A DNA stretch of 64,000 nt from Gulosibacter sediminis (lineage in GTDB: Bacteria; Actinomycetota; Actinomycetes; Actinomycetales; Microbacteriaceae): assembly GCF_023370115.1 (NCBI RefSeq), contig NZ_CP097160.1, positions 124,001-188,000 on the forward strand, read 5' to 3'. Below, in pieces: positions 29,940-38,933 of the stretch; position 1 is the stretch's first letter; each line of letters starts with the position of its first letter. The position numbers and the translations under genes are program-made. The notes under the pieces were generated by a model. The model did no database searches, was not told the origin of the DNA, and was given only the letters and a program-made list of their open reading frames with translations.

Positions 29940-30212
29940 GAAGTGAGCTTAGACGCGATTTCTTGAGGGAATCTCCCCGGCGAAACATCAGCCCTTCGAT
30001 GGCATCGAAACGCTGCCGAGTCCAACCTGCGGTTGAGATTCGTCGCTGCGTTACGCAGATTTCCCCTGGGCCCGTGGTTTTGTCGCAGGTGGCGGATAGG
30101 CTTCACACGAACTCCTCAGTGAGGGCTGCCAACGGGCGCCGCGCTGCGGGGTCGAACCCACCAGAACTCATGAGCGTGGTGACAGTTCGCCGCCGCGCGC
30201 GAAGGAGCAGCA

Positions 30213-33200
30213 GTGAGCGACAGCTACTCGAACCAGCCGAACGGGTACGGAGCTCCCTCGGGAGGCTACGGCCAGGGCGCGCCTGGGCAGAACCCCCAGG
30301 GCTACGGCCAGCAGCAGGGTCAGTTCGGCCAGCAGCAGGGCTACGGTCAGCAGGGCCAGCAGCCCGGCGGATACGCGGGCCAGCCTGGTCAGTACGGCCA
30401 GAGCCAGCAGGGCCGGTTTGGCGGCCAGCAGGGGCAGCCCGGCTACGGCCAGCAGCAGCCTGGCGGATACACGGGCCAGCCCGGTCAGCAGGGCCAGTTC
30501 AACCAGCAGGGTCAGTTCGGTCAGCCCGCCCCGCAGCCTCGCCCGCGGCCGCAGCTACTGAAGAGCTCGAAGCTCGACTGGGTGCGCGACATCGGTGGCG
30601 CGGTGTTGCCGCTCATCGCGCTCGTTATGGTCTGGCACGTCGCCCAGACCCGCAGCGGTGTCGCGCTGACCGCCACCGAGATCGCTCCGGTACTCACGTC
30701 GATCCTTGCGGCGCTTGCGGGCATTTTGCAGATCGTGACGCGTTTCGGCATCGTCGGCATGCCACAGAACACGCTCTACCTCATCCGAGCGGGCGCACAG
30801 GTGCCGTTCATCGTGACGTTCGTCGTGTACTTCGTCTTCGACGTCGTCAACGCCATCACCACCTCGAGTGACGTCAGCGGCAGCCTCGACATCTCCTTCA
30901 TCGGCCTCGGTGCCGGTGCCGCCGTCGCGTTTACGGGCGCCGCGCTCAACGTGCAGAGCCGCGACTACGAGGCCGGCCCGAGCCGCGACCAGGTCAACCC
31001 CGTCGCGGTCACCGCGACGAAGATCCTCAACTGGGTGCTCGTCGGCGTCGTCGCCCTTGGCGCGCTCGTGCTGATCATCGGCTCGATCATGTTCGCCGCA
31101 TCGCTCGCCGACGCGATCGGCAGCTACGGCTCGGTCAACCCCGTGGGCATCATCCTCAAGGTCGTGTTCGGCGTGCTGCTTGCGCTTGCGATCGGCCTCG
31201 CCCCGGCACTCCTCGCCAGCCTTGGCTCCGAGCCGGCCCGCATCGCGACCATCGCGATCGGCGCCGCGGCGCTGCTCGCCTGGATCCTCGACGGCACCTT
31301 CGGCCTCGCCTTCTCGATCACCGGCATCGAGTCGATCGTGCCGCTCGCCGCCTTCTCGGGCGGCGCAGCCTTCGTACCCTTCGCGCTCGTGGCCGCGGCG
31401 CCACTCGGTGCCCTCGCGCTTTCGCCTGAGGCGCAGCGCTCGACCAAGCCGATCGAGCCGACGGTGCGTTGGTTCTCGGCGCTCGGCCTGTCGCTGCTCG
31501 CGATCGCGGCGGTCGCCTTGACGGCCGCGCTCGGCGCGATCGGCTCGTTCATTCCGGTCTATGACGGCGCTGAAAGCGACAGCGGCCGCGTGACCCTCAC
31601 CGTGATCATCCTCGTGCTCTCGGTGATCATCGCCGGTGCTGCGCTCTACGGCTACTTCGTGCTGCGTGGCAAGGCCACGCCGCCGCAGCAGCACCAGCAG
31701 GCCGGGTTCCCGCAGCAGGGCCAGCCGCAGCAGCAGGCCACTGGTCAGCTGCCGCGTATCTCGCAGCTCGTGCTGCTCATCATCACGGGTGGCATCGCCG
31801 GCGTCGGCATCGTCGCGATGATCTTTGGCCTCATCGAGCAGCGCATGTCGAATGCGATCGGCGCGAGCATGGTGCCCGCCATCTACATCTTCGCGATCTA
31901 CGTGCTCCTGCCGCTGATCCTCGCCGCTGGCGTGCTGCTCGTGCCCGCCGTGAAGCAGCACTTCACCGCCACCGGCACGGCGCTCAAGACCGGGGGACAG
32001 GGTGGCCAGAACTTCGGCCAGCAGCCTGGCGGTCAGTTCGGCCAGGGTCAGCAGCCCGGTGGTCAGTATGGCCAGCCTGGTCCGCAGACCGGTCAGCAGC
32101 AGCCGTTCGGCCAGCAGCAGCCCGGCTTCGGCGCGCAAGGATACGGTCAGCATCAGCCCGGCCCGCAGCAGGGCTTCGGCCAGCAGAGCCAGCAGCACAA
32201 CGACCAGCAGGGCTACGGCCAGCAGGCTCAGCAGTTCGGTCAGCAGCAGGGCAACCAGCAGCAGGGCTATGGCCAGCAGAACCAGCAGCAGTCGTTCGGC
32301 AGCCAGCAGGGTCCGTACGGCCAGCAGCAGCCCGGCGCCGAGCAGTCGGGCGGCTATGGCCAGTCCGGCGCGGCGAGCTCGCAGGGCCAGTTCGGCAACC
32401 AGGATGCGCAGAACCAGTCGCAGGCCGGCTACGGTCAGCCCCCGCAGCCGAACGGCGCCTTCGGCCAGCCTGCACAGGGCGGCTACGGCCAGCAGCAGGC
32501 TGGCGCGTCGCAGGCGCAGGGCGAGCAGTCCTCATTCGGGCAGCCCGAGGCCGCGCAGCAGCAGTCGCCGTTCGGCGGCTACGGTCAGCCCGTGGCAAGC
32601 GAGCAGGCCGGCGCGACCGAGACGGCAGCCGACTCGGCCAGCTCGAGCGACTCGACGACCGCATCCGAACCGGTCCCCGCCGAGACGCAGCGTGACGAAA
32701 ACGCCGCCGACTCGGGCTTCGGCGCACCCGCGTGGGCTGGCTTCGGCGCCGCGGCTGCCGGAACCGCCGCCGTTGGTGCGGCCGCAGCTTCGGCCGCGGC
32801 GAGTGACGACGAGTCGAGCGACGAGGGCGCCGCTTCCGCTGACGAGACGACCGAAGCGACCCCGGCAGCCGGCGACACCGCCGACGCGGAGGCCGATGCT
32901 TCGACCTCGGAGACCTCGACCGCATCGGCACCGTTCGGTGGCTACGCCGGTTACGGCAGCGACGCGTCGAGCACCGATTACTCGAGCGCCGGCGCCGCAT
33001 CCGCGGACGAGGCGACCGACGAGGCGACGAGCGAGTCCACGCCAACCGCCGAGGCCGACGCCGCCGACACCGCGACCGAGTCGACGAGTGGCTACGGCTT
33101 CCGTTCGACGACGCAGGAGCCCTCGTCGGCCTGGGGCTCGCTCGAGACGGGCGCGACTCCGACGACCTCGGAGCCTGCCGCTGAAACCGAGCCTGCGGCC

Positions 33201-34124
33201 GTCGCCGACGCCGCTGCCGAGGTCGAGACCGACGAGGCTCCGGCCGAGTCGACCGGCTACGAGGCACCCGCCGTCAGCTTCGGCGACGCCCCCGTCGCCG
33301 AGAGCGACAGCGCCGAGAGCGACACCACGGAGCAGCCCAGCACCGAGTCGGGCGACACTGCGTCGCAGCCGTCGGAGGGCTGGACCCCGGGCTGGAGCAC
33401 CGACGCCGCGGCAACCGACGACGCCACGAGCGCGGCAACCGAAACGTCGACCGACGAGTCGGCAGCCACCGACTCGGGTTACAGCTACGGGTACCAGCCG
33501 AGCGTCAATTTCGGAGGTGGCGAGGAGCAGTCGGCGACCGAGTCGACTCGCGAGTCGGCCTCGGCTGAGGAGTCCGCGACTGAGTCGCAGGATTCGGGTT
33601 ACAGCTACGGGTACCAGCCGAGCGTCAATTTCGGAGGTGGCGAGGAGCAGTCGGCGACCGAATCGACTCGCGAGTCGGCCTCGGCTGAGGAGCCCGCGAC
33701 TGAGTCGCAGGATTCGGGTTACAGCTACGGCTACCAGCCCAGCGTCAACTTCGGCGGCGACAACTCGCAGGCGCAGGCCGACGCGAGCAGCGCATCCGAG
33801 CCCGAGTCGAGCACCGAGACGAGCACTGATCAGGGCTACGGCTACCTCTCGCAGCCCGAGGAGACTCCGGCGACCGGCGTCGAGGCGCCCGAGGCGCAGG
33901 ACGCCCCGCAGGCGCCCGCAGCGGCTGACCTGCCCGCGCTCGCGCGCCGGGCGCTCGAGGCTGACGCCAGCGCATCCGAGCTCGAATCGATGAAGGAGCA
34001 CCGCGAGCTGTGGCCGTACCTCGCGGCCGCGCCCGCCGCGTCGCCCGAGCTGCTCGACTGGCTCGGCCAGACGAACGACCCGACCGTACTCGCGTACCTG
34101 CGCAACCGCGGTCACCAGGCTTAA
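30213..34124 (+). CDS. Gln/Gly-rich multi-pass membrane protein with C-terminal LRV-like domain
   Basis: A 1303-residue protein starting at GTG after GGAG. Residues 1-110 are almost only Gly, Gln, Tyr and Pro (QQGYGQQ type, prion-like). A core of about ten to twelve membrane helices spans about 125-590, interrupted near 490-515 by a Gln-rich loop. A second Gln/Gly-rich block runs about 590-790, then an acidic Ala/Ser/Thr/Glu tail to about 1240 containing near-identical 40-residue repeats. The last 65 residues (LARRALEADASASELESM...LLDWLGQTNDPTVLAYL) resemble variant leucine-rich-repeat modules. The function is unknown; low-complexity cytoplasmic tails on a membrane core suggest scaffolding or condensate behaviour, which is speculation. 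Confidence 0.8.
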   Translation: MSDSYSNQPNGYGAPSGGYGQGAPGQNPQGYGQQQGQFGQQQGYGQQGQQPGGYAGQPGQYGQSQQGRFGGQQGQPGYGQQQPGGYTGQPGQQGQFNQQGQFGQPAPQPRPRPQLLKSSKLDWVRDIGGAVLPLIALVMVWHVAQTRSGVALTATEIAPVLTSILAALAGILQIVTRFGIVGMPQNTLYLIRAGAQVPFIVTFVVYFVFDVVNAITTSSDVSGSLDISFIGLGAGAAVAFTGAALNVQSRDYEAGPSRDQVNPVAVTATKILNWVLVGVVALGALVLIIGSIMFAASLADAIGSYGSVNPVGIILKVVFGVLLALAIGLAPALLASLGSEPARIATIAIGAAALLAWILDGTFGLAFSITGIESIVPLAAFSGGAAFVPFALVAAAPLGALALSPEAQRSTKPIEPTVRWFSALGLSLLAIAAVALTAALGAIGSFIPVYDGAESDSGRVTLTVIILVLSVIIAGAALYGYFVLRGKATPPQQHQQAGFPQQGQPQQQATGQLPRISQLVLLIITGGIAGVGIVAMIFGLIEQRMSNAIGASMVPAIYIFAIYVLLPLILAAGVLLVPAVKQHFTATGTALKTGGQGGQNFGQQPGGQFGQGQQPGGQYGQPGPQTGQQQPFGQQQPGFGAQGYGQHQPGPQQGFGQQSQQHNDQQGYGQQAQQFGQQQGNQQQGYGQQNQQQSFGSQQGPYGQQQPGAEQSGGYGQSGAASSQGQFGNQDAQNQSQAGYGQPPQPNGAFGQPAQGGYGQQQAGASQAQGEQSSFGQPEAAQQQSPFGGYGQPVASEQAGATETAADSASSSDSTTASEPVPAETQRDENAADSGFGAPAWAGFGAAAAGTAAVGAAAASAAASDDESSDEGAASADETTEATPAAGDTADAEADASTSETSTASAPFGGYAGYGSDASSTDYSSAGAASADEATDEATSESTPTAEADAADTATESTSGYGFRSTTQEPSSAWGSLETGATPTTSEPAAETEPAAVADAAAEVETDEAPAESTGYEAPAVSFGDAPVAESDSAESDTTEQPSTESGDTASQPSEGWTPGWSTDAAATDDATSAATETSTDESAATDSGYSYGYQPSVNFGGGEEQSATESTRESASAEESATESQDSGYSYGYQPSVNFGGGEEQSATESTRESASAEEPATESQDSGYSYGYQPSVNFGGDNSQAQADASSASEPESSTETSTDQGYGYLSQPEETPATGVEAPEAQDAPQAPAAADLPALARRALEADASASELESMKEHRELWPYLAAAPAASPELLDWLGQTNDPTVLAYLRNRGHQA
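33471..33760 (+). repeat. In-frame 120-bp tandem repeat, two and a half copies
   Basis: Units 33471-33590 and 33591-33710 are nearly identical; within 33481-33600 and 33601-33720 I find two differences (33542/33662 and 33573/33693). A diverging partial copy continues to about 33760. Each unit encodes 40 residues starting with SGYSYGYQPSVNFGG and ending in an acidic Ser/Glu stretch, so copy-number change keeps frame. Confidence 0.95.
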
Positions 34125-34133
34125 CGCCAACCA

Positions 34134-34171
34134 CGAAGCGGGGCGTCTCCAACCGGAGGCGCCCCGCTTCG
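34134..34171. terminator. Strong hairpin terminator
   Basis: CGAAGCGGGGCG pairs with CGCCCCGCTTCG and the inner CTCC/GGAG closes an AACC loop. It lies between the LRV-type gene and a convergent aminotransferase gene and can serve both directions. Confidence 0.92.
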
Positions 34172-34201
34172 TCGTTCAGCTACAAGCCGCGTTAACGCGC
34201 G

Positions 34202-35059
34202 CTACTCGGCGCCGGGCACGCGCAGCATCCGCGCGACCTGGCCGTGCAGCGGCGAGCGCGGCAGGTCGACGCCGTCAACCGAAAGAATCGGCGCGACGAT
34301 GCGGCCCGACGACAGCAGCCAGGCGCCCCGCACCTGCGACAACACCTCGCGCGGCAGCTCGTCGAAGCGCACGCTGAGGCCGGCCTCAGTGGCGGCATCC
34401 ATGAGTGCGCGCAGCGTCGTCGACGGCAGGATGCCGTCCTGCTTCGGCGTCACGAGCTCACCATCAAGATCGACGACGAGCGCCGAGGTCGGGCCCTCGA
34501 GAAGCCGGCCCGACGGCGTCACGAAGATCGCGTCGTCGGCGCCGTTCGCCTTCGCCCAGCGCTTCGCCGCCATGTTGATGCCGTACGACAGGCTCTTTGC
34601 GCCCGGTAGCAGCCACGGCAGCTCGCTCGTCTCTTCGGCCTCGTGGCCGCGGTCAAGCACCACGACGCGCACGCCCTCGCGCTCACGCAGCACGGCATCC
34701 GACACCGGCTGCATCATCGCCCAGCACGTCGCGTCGCCACCGAACTCGGGGCCGCGCGTCTCGACGAGGCGCACGGTGGCCTCGGGGTGCGCATCCCAGT
34801 CCCACGCCGCGACGAGCGCGGCGACGGCGCGCTCATAGCCGGCCCGATCGGGCTCGGGCAGCGAGAGGATGCGCGCCGATGTCGCGAGGCGGTCGAGGTG
34901 GGCGGGCAGGTCGATCACGTGGCCGGCGCGGCACGAGGCGACGTCGAAAACGCCATCGCCGCGCACGACGCCGAGGTCATCGGCGCGCAGCAATGGAGTT
35001 TCGACATCGACGAGCGAGCCATCGAGCAGCGCGACCAACTGAGGAACAGAAGCGGTCAT
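34202..35059 (-). CDS. Class IV PLP aminotransferase (aminodeoxychorismate lyase-like)
   Basis: A 285-residue fold-type IV PLP enzyme. LLRADDLGVVRGDGVFDV near the N-terminus, LPGAKSLSYGINMAAKRWA (the PLP-binding Lys, about residue 161) and RLLEGPTSALVVD (phosphate-side loop, about 190) are the marks of the family covering PabC, branched-chain and D-amino-acid aminotransferases. The Lys context resembles aminodeoxychorismate lyase, which makes p-aminobenzoate for folate, but the partner pabAB genes are not nearby. TACGCT at 35071-35066 lies six bases before the ATG at 35059, suggesting leaderless expression. Confidence 0.85.
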   Translation of the reverse strand: MTASVPQLVALLDGSLVDVETPLLRADDLGVVRGDGVFDVASCRAGHVIDLPAHLDRLATSARILSLPEPDRAGYERAVAALVAAWDWDAHPEATVRLVETRGPEFGGDATCWAMMQPVSDAVLREREGVRVVVLDRGHEAEETSELPWLLPGAKSLSYGINMAAKRWAKANGADDAIFVTPSGRLLEGPTSALVVDLDGELVTPKQDGILPSTTLRALMDAATEAGLSVRFDELPREVLSQVRGAWLLSSGRIVAPILSVDGVDLPRSPLHGQVARMLRVPGAE

Positions 35060-35125
35060 GTCACCAGCGTAGGGGGCGCATCCGCTCTCGCCCGGCATTC
35101 GCCGGGGCAGCCTAAGCTGAAAGTC

Positions 35126-36169
35126 ATGCGCTTCTTTTCGCCCCTCCTCGCGACCAAGCGCATCCCGTGGTTGCAGGTCGTGAAGACCTTCATCGCCATC
35201 GCGATTTCGTGGGTCGTGTCGATGCTCCTGTTGCAGGTCGACATGCCGATCTTCGCGGCGATCGCGGCGCTGCTCATCGTCGCCCCGAACCTCAACCAGA
35301 CCGCGTCGAAGGGCATCGAACGCACCCTCGGCGTGATCGCCGGCGTCATCATTGCAACCGTGTTCGGCGGCATCTTCGGCCACAACGCGATCGCCGCGAT
35401 CGCGGCCATCGCCGTCGCCCTGCTCATCGGCTGGGCGGGCCGGCTCAGCCTCGGCATGCTCAACCAGATGGCGATCAGCGGCATGATCGTCATCGTCATG
35501 GGCGGCGGCAGCGTCGAGTTCGCGCTCGACCGCATTGTCGAGACGATCATCGGCGCGATCATCGGCTTCCTCGTGAACATGCTCATCGTCGCGCCGGTGC
35601 ACGTCGAGCCCGCGCGCCAACGCGTCGCCGACCTCGGCGGCGAGCTCGCGGCCTCGCTCGGCCGCCTCGCCGACGCGCTCGAGGTGCGCCAGAGCCCCGG
35701 CGACCTGCAGGGGCTCATCCTCGAGGCACGGCTGCTGCGCAACATGGTCGAGGTGAGCCGCAAGGCGATCGAAGAGGCGCGGGAGTCGCTCGCACTCAAC
35801 CCGCGCGGCCGCAGGAACCGCGAGCAGCTCGACGAAATGGATGCGCTGCTCGAGACGAAGCTGCAGTCGATCGTCACCGAGGTGATCGGCATGACCCGCG
35901 CGTTCTACGACCACTACGACGACTCGCTGCCCGAGGAGCCGATGGCGCACGACATCGCCGAGCAGCTGCGTCGCTGCGCCCACGACGTGCGGCTCGCGGT
36001 ACACCTCGCCGAGGTCGACCCCGAGCCACTCACCTCGGCGATCCCCGCCCTCACCGCACCCCTCGAGCTCTCGGCGCCGCGCGGGCAGCGCTGGATTCTC
36101 ATCGGCTCGCTCATGGAAGACCTGCGCCGCATCCGCGAGACCCTGCTCATCGACGAGGACGACGAGTAG
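35126..36169 (+). CDS. FUSC / aromatic-acid exporter-like membrane protein
   Basis: A 347-residue protein with six hydrophobic helices in the first 150 residues (ISWVVSMLLL through GFLVNMLIVAPVHVEP) and a long cytoplasmic helical C-terminus, the half-size FUSC/ArAE_1 layout. The motif region ASKGIERTLGVIAGVIIATVFGG matches the family's conserved GxRxxGTxxG-like loop in position. Likely a proton-driven exporter of aromatic acids, unproved. TAAGCT at 35113-35118 ends seven bases before the ATG; the longer upstream frame overlaps the divergent aminotransferase and is not used. Confidence 0.82.
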   Translation: MRFFSPLLATKRIPWLQVVKTFIAIAISWVVSMLLLQVDMPIFAAIAALLIVAPNLNQTASKGIERTLGVIAGVIIATVFGGIFGHNAIAAIAAIAVALLIGWAGRLSLGMLNQMAISGMIVIVMGGGSVEFALDRIVETIIGAIIGFLVNMLIVAPVHVEPARQRVADLGGELAASLGRLADALEVRQSPGDLQGLILEARLLRNMVEVSRKAIEEARESLALNPRGRRNREQLDEMDALLETKLQSIVTEVIGMTRAFYDHYDDSLPEEPMAHDIAEQLRRCAHDVRLAVHLAEVDPEPLTSAIPALTAPLELSAPRGQRWILIGSLMEDLRRIRETLLIDEDDE

Positions 36170-36224
36170 GCCCACCGTCACACGCGGTCACCCGGGCCCC
36201 TCAGGGGTGGGAGACTGGACTCTT

Positions 36225-37475
36225 GTGAGCGGCGCGGCCACACCCGCCCGCCGCGGGGGAGAGAAAGCGGTTGAGTCGATGACACAGGCGAGATTCTGGA
36301 GCGGCTCGCGCGTGTTCTCGCTCGTCGCGGTCGTGCTGCTCGCGGGCAGCCTGCGCGCCGGCGTCACCGCCTTCGGCCCACTCGCCGTGCGCATCGGCGC
36401 CGACGTCGGTCTCAGCGCGACCGAAGTGGGCGCGCTCGCGGCGTTGCCGGTGCTCGCGTTCGGCCTGTTCGCCGTGCCCACCGCGCCGCTGGCCCGCCGT
36501 CTCGGCTTCGACCGGCTCGCGCTGCTCAGCCTCATCGTGCTCGCGTCCGGCCTCGCCCTGCGCCTGCTCATGCCCGCCTGGTCGCTCTGGGTCGGCACCG
36601 CGCTGCTCGGCATCGGTGTCGCCACGCTGAACGTGCTGCTGCCGGTGCTCGTGAAACGCGACTTCGCCCCCAACGCCCCGCTCGTACTCGGCGTCACGAC
36701 CTGCACCATGACCGGCACCGCTGCGCTCGGCGCGGGCCTCGCGGTGGTGATCACCGACTCGACCGGCGGCCAGTGGCGGCTCGCGCTCGCCGCATCCCTG
36801 CCCGTTGTCATCGTGGCGATCGCGCTCTTCGCGGTGCGCGGCTGGCGCGATCGGCTCGGCGTCGCCTCGAGCGACCACTCGCCGCACGTGAACATCTGGC
36901 GCTCGCCGATCGCGTGGTCGGTCACCGCGTACATGGCGCTGCAGTCGACGGTCTTTTACACCTTCGTGAACTGGATGCCCACCATCGAGCAGAGCAGTGG
37001 CGTGAGCGAGGCGAACGCGGGCCTGCACCTCGCGATCGCACAGTTGTCGGGCATGCCGCTCGGCTTCCTCGTCGCGTGGCTCATGAACCGCTCGCGCGAC
37101 CAGCGCATCATCGCCATTAGCTTCCTGCCGATCACCGCGATCGCCCTGCTCGGCGGGATGTTCCTGCCGCAGCTCATGCCGGTGTGGACGGTCATGATCG
37201 GCCTCACCACAGGAATGATGCTGCCGGTCGCGCTCGGGCTCATCTCGGAGCGCGCGGCGACAGCGGGCGATGCCGCGCGCATGTCGGGCATGGCCCAGTC
37301 GATCGGGTACTTCTGCGCGGGCCTCGGCCCGATCATCGGCGGTGGCCTGTTTGAGGCGACGGGCGGCTGGGTGGCGACGCTGGGCCTGCTGCTCGCCTGC
37401 GTCGTCGGCCTCGTGTTTGCGGGCCTCGCAGCGGGCCGCGACCGCACGCTCGGCGCGGCGCCGGCCGAGCGCTAA
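36225..37475 (+). CDS. MFS transporter, CynX/NimT-like
   Basis: A 12-helix transporter of about 416 residues. VVLLAGSLRAGVTAFGPLAVRIGADVGLS in TM1 and FAVPTAPLARRLGFDRLALL (loop 2-3) match the cyanate-permease-like CP family of the major facilitator superfamily. TM7 contains YMALQSTVFYTFVNWMPTI, also typical. GTG at 36225 follows GGAG by 11 bases; ATG at 36279 is an alternative without a well-placed ribosome site. Substrate unknown (cyanate, nitroimidazole or organic anion exporters are the known relatives). Confidence 0.85.
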   Translation: MSGAATPARRGGEKAVESMTQARFWSGSRVFSLVAVVLLAGSLRAGVTAFGPLAVRIGADVGLSATEVGALAALPVLAFGLFAVPTAPLARRLGFDRLALLSLIVLASGLALRLLMPAWSLWVGTALLGIGVATLNVLLPVLVKRDFAPNAPLVLGVTTCTMTGTAALGAGLAVVITDSTGGQWRLALAASLPVVIVAIALFAVRGWRDRLGVASSDHSPHVNIWRSPIAWSVTAYMALQSTVFYTFVNWMPTIEQSSGVSEANAGLHLAIAQLSGMPLGFLVAWLMNRSRDQRIIAISFLPITAIALLGGMFLPQLMPVWTVMIGLTTGMMLPVALGLISERAATAGDAARMSGMAQSIGYFCAGLGPIIGGGLFEATGGWVATLGLLLACVVGLVFAGLAAGRDRTLGAAPAER

Positions 37476-37476
37476 A

Positions 37477-37508
37477 CCGCCCGCACCCTCGGGCGAGGAT
37501 GCGGGCGG
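37477..37508. terminator. Hairpin terminator between convergent MFS and YciI genes
   Basis: CCGCCCGCA pairs with TGCGGGCGG, with an inner CCTCG/CGAGG stem around GG. It begins one base after the MFS stop codon. Confidence 0.85.
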
Positions 37509-37529
37509 CAAGTCTGCGGCGCGGGCCGG

Positions 37530-37823
37530 CTAGATCAGGTCTTCGAAGTTGAAGAACGACTTGTTCCAGGCCGTGATCTCGACCTTCGCGAACAGGCCCT
37601 GCTGTGAGTACGGGTCGGCCTGGGCGAACGCCTCGGCCTCTTCGAGCGTCTCGACGTCGACGATGACGAGGCTGCCGATCGGATCGCCGGCCTCGTTGCG
37701 CTTCGCACCCGCCGCGAGCAGGCGCGGGGTGTTCTCGCGCAGCCACGCGAGGTGCTCCGGGCGTAGTTCGAGGCGCTTGTCAACGCTGTTGGGGAGGTCG
37801 TCTGAGTTGATGGCGTACGGCAC
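37530..37823 (-). CDS. YciI family protein
   Basis: A 97-residue dimeric alpha-beta barrel (ferredoxin-like) protein starting at GTG 37823, five bases after GGAG. LRPEHLAWLRENTPRLLAAG holds the conserved His of the family and VIVDVETLEEAEAFAQADPYSQQGLF the conserved Asp and dimer strand. YciI proteins may act as small dehydratases or hydrolases, but no reaction is settled. An upstream in-frame extension lacks a ribosome site. Confidence 0.88.
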   Translation of the reverse strand: MPYAINSDDLPNSVDKRLELRPEHLAWLRENTPRLLAAGAKRNEAGDPIGSLVIVDVETLEEAEAFAQADPYSQQGLFAKVEITAWNKSFFNFEDLI

Positions 37824-37895
37824 CGGGGCTCCTTCGTAGTGGCTTGCCCTTGCAGCGTAGCGCGCGGTAGGGCGGGGGCCGACGCCGCCTACCAC

Positions 37896-37922
37896 TTGCG
37901 ATCGCAACAGGAAAAGTTGCGA
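37896..37922 (+). promoter_or_regulatory. Candidate operator upstream of the PTS genes
   Basis: A perfect 12-base palindrome TTGCGATCGCAA at 37896-37907 is followed eight bases later by a half site TTGCGA at 37917-37922. A TTGACT hexamer at 37940-37945 may be the -35 box of the PTS promoter. The binding protein is not encoded nearby, so the role is inferred from position. Confidence 0.45.
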
Positions 37923-38010
37923 GGGGCATTATTTCAACGTTGACTTGGAGTAGCACAAAGTGTCCTGTGAACCGGCGCCCGCCCGACGAGGACCGTACAA
38001 AGGAGACCCA

Positions 38011-38838
38011 GTGAGCAAGCTCAGCTCTCTCATATCCACCGATGCCGTGCAGCTCTACGTTCCCGCCGAGGACTGGCGCTCGGCCGTCATCGCGGCGGGC
38101 GACCTGCTCGTGCAGACCGGCGCGACCGAGCCCGAGTACACCGACTCGATGCTCGCGACCATCGATGAGCACGGCCCGTACATCGTTATTGCGCCCGGCT
38201 TCGCCCTCGCGCACGCGCGACCCAACGCATCCGTGAAGCGCACGGGCCTCAGCTTCGTTCGCCTCGCGAACCCCGTCGAGTTCGGTGCCGGCGACAACGA
38301 CCCGGTCACGATCGTCATGGGCATGGCTGCCGCCGACTCGACCGAACACCAGCAGGCGCTTGCCACGCTGGCCGGCGTGCTCGGTGACCCGGTTCGCCGC
38401 GCCGCCCTCGACACGGCGAACACGCCCGAGGCCGTGCTCGAGGTGCTCACGAGCGACCCGGCGCAGGCCTCGGCCGCCGAGCCGAGCACGCCCCGCCACG
38501 CGGCTTCCGTGGCCGATGATCGCGAGGTCGACCTCACCGGCACCGTCGCCTCGAAGGGGCACATCCTCACGGTCTGCGGCAACGGCGTCGGCACGAGCAT
38601 CTTCCTCAAGAACACGCTCGAGCAGGTGCTCGGCAAGTGGGGCTGGGCGCCCTACTTCACCGTCGAAGCGACCGACACCATCTCGGCCAAAGGCAAGTCG
38701 AAGGAAGCCGACCTCGTGCTCACCTCCGGCGCCATCGCCGAATCGCTCGGCGACCTCGGCGTGCCCGTCGAGATCATCGGCGACTTCACCTCGCAGCAGG
38801 AGATCGACGGCGCCCTGCGCCGCCGCTACGCCGTCTAA
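38011..38838 (+). CDS. PTS IIA-IIB fusion, ascorbate type
   Basis: The GTG at 38011 follows AGGAG by five bases; product 275 residues. Residues 1-150 form a PtsN/mannitol-type IIA domain with IAPGFALAHARP holding the phosphorylated His (about 70). Residues 180-275 form a lactose/ascorbate-type IIB domain with ILTVCGNGVGTS, whose Cys (about 190) receives the phosphate. It relays phosphate from HPr to the sugar moved by the IIC protein encoded 95 bases downstream. Fusion of UlaC- and UlaB-like domains is common in actinobacteria. Confidence 0.9.
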   Translation: MSKLSSLISTDAVQLYVPAEDWRSAVIAAGDLLVQTGATEPEYTDSMLATIDEHGPYIVIAPGFALAHARPNASVKRTGLSFVRLANPVEFGAGDNDPVTIVMGMAAADSTEHQQALATLAGVLGDPVRRAALDTANTPEAVLEVLTSDPAQASAAEPSTPRHAASVADDREVDLTGTVASKGHILTVCGNGVGTSIFLKNTLEQVLGKWGWAPYFTVEATDTISAKGKSKEADLVLTSGAIAESLGDLGVPVEIIGDFTSQQEIDGALRRRYAV

Positions 38839-38933
38839 CGCGCGACCCGGCTCTCGGGCCGTGGCGCGCATCCGCTCGCACACCGCGGCACCCGGCCAGC
38901 GCATCCCTCAGCTTCTAGTCATTGGAGAGCATC

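Noticed and set aside
33471-33760. Repeat-spacer pattern suggesting CRISPR
   Set aside because: The units are long, directly adjacent and in frame within a coding region, without spacers or cas genes. No CRISPR array is present in the window.
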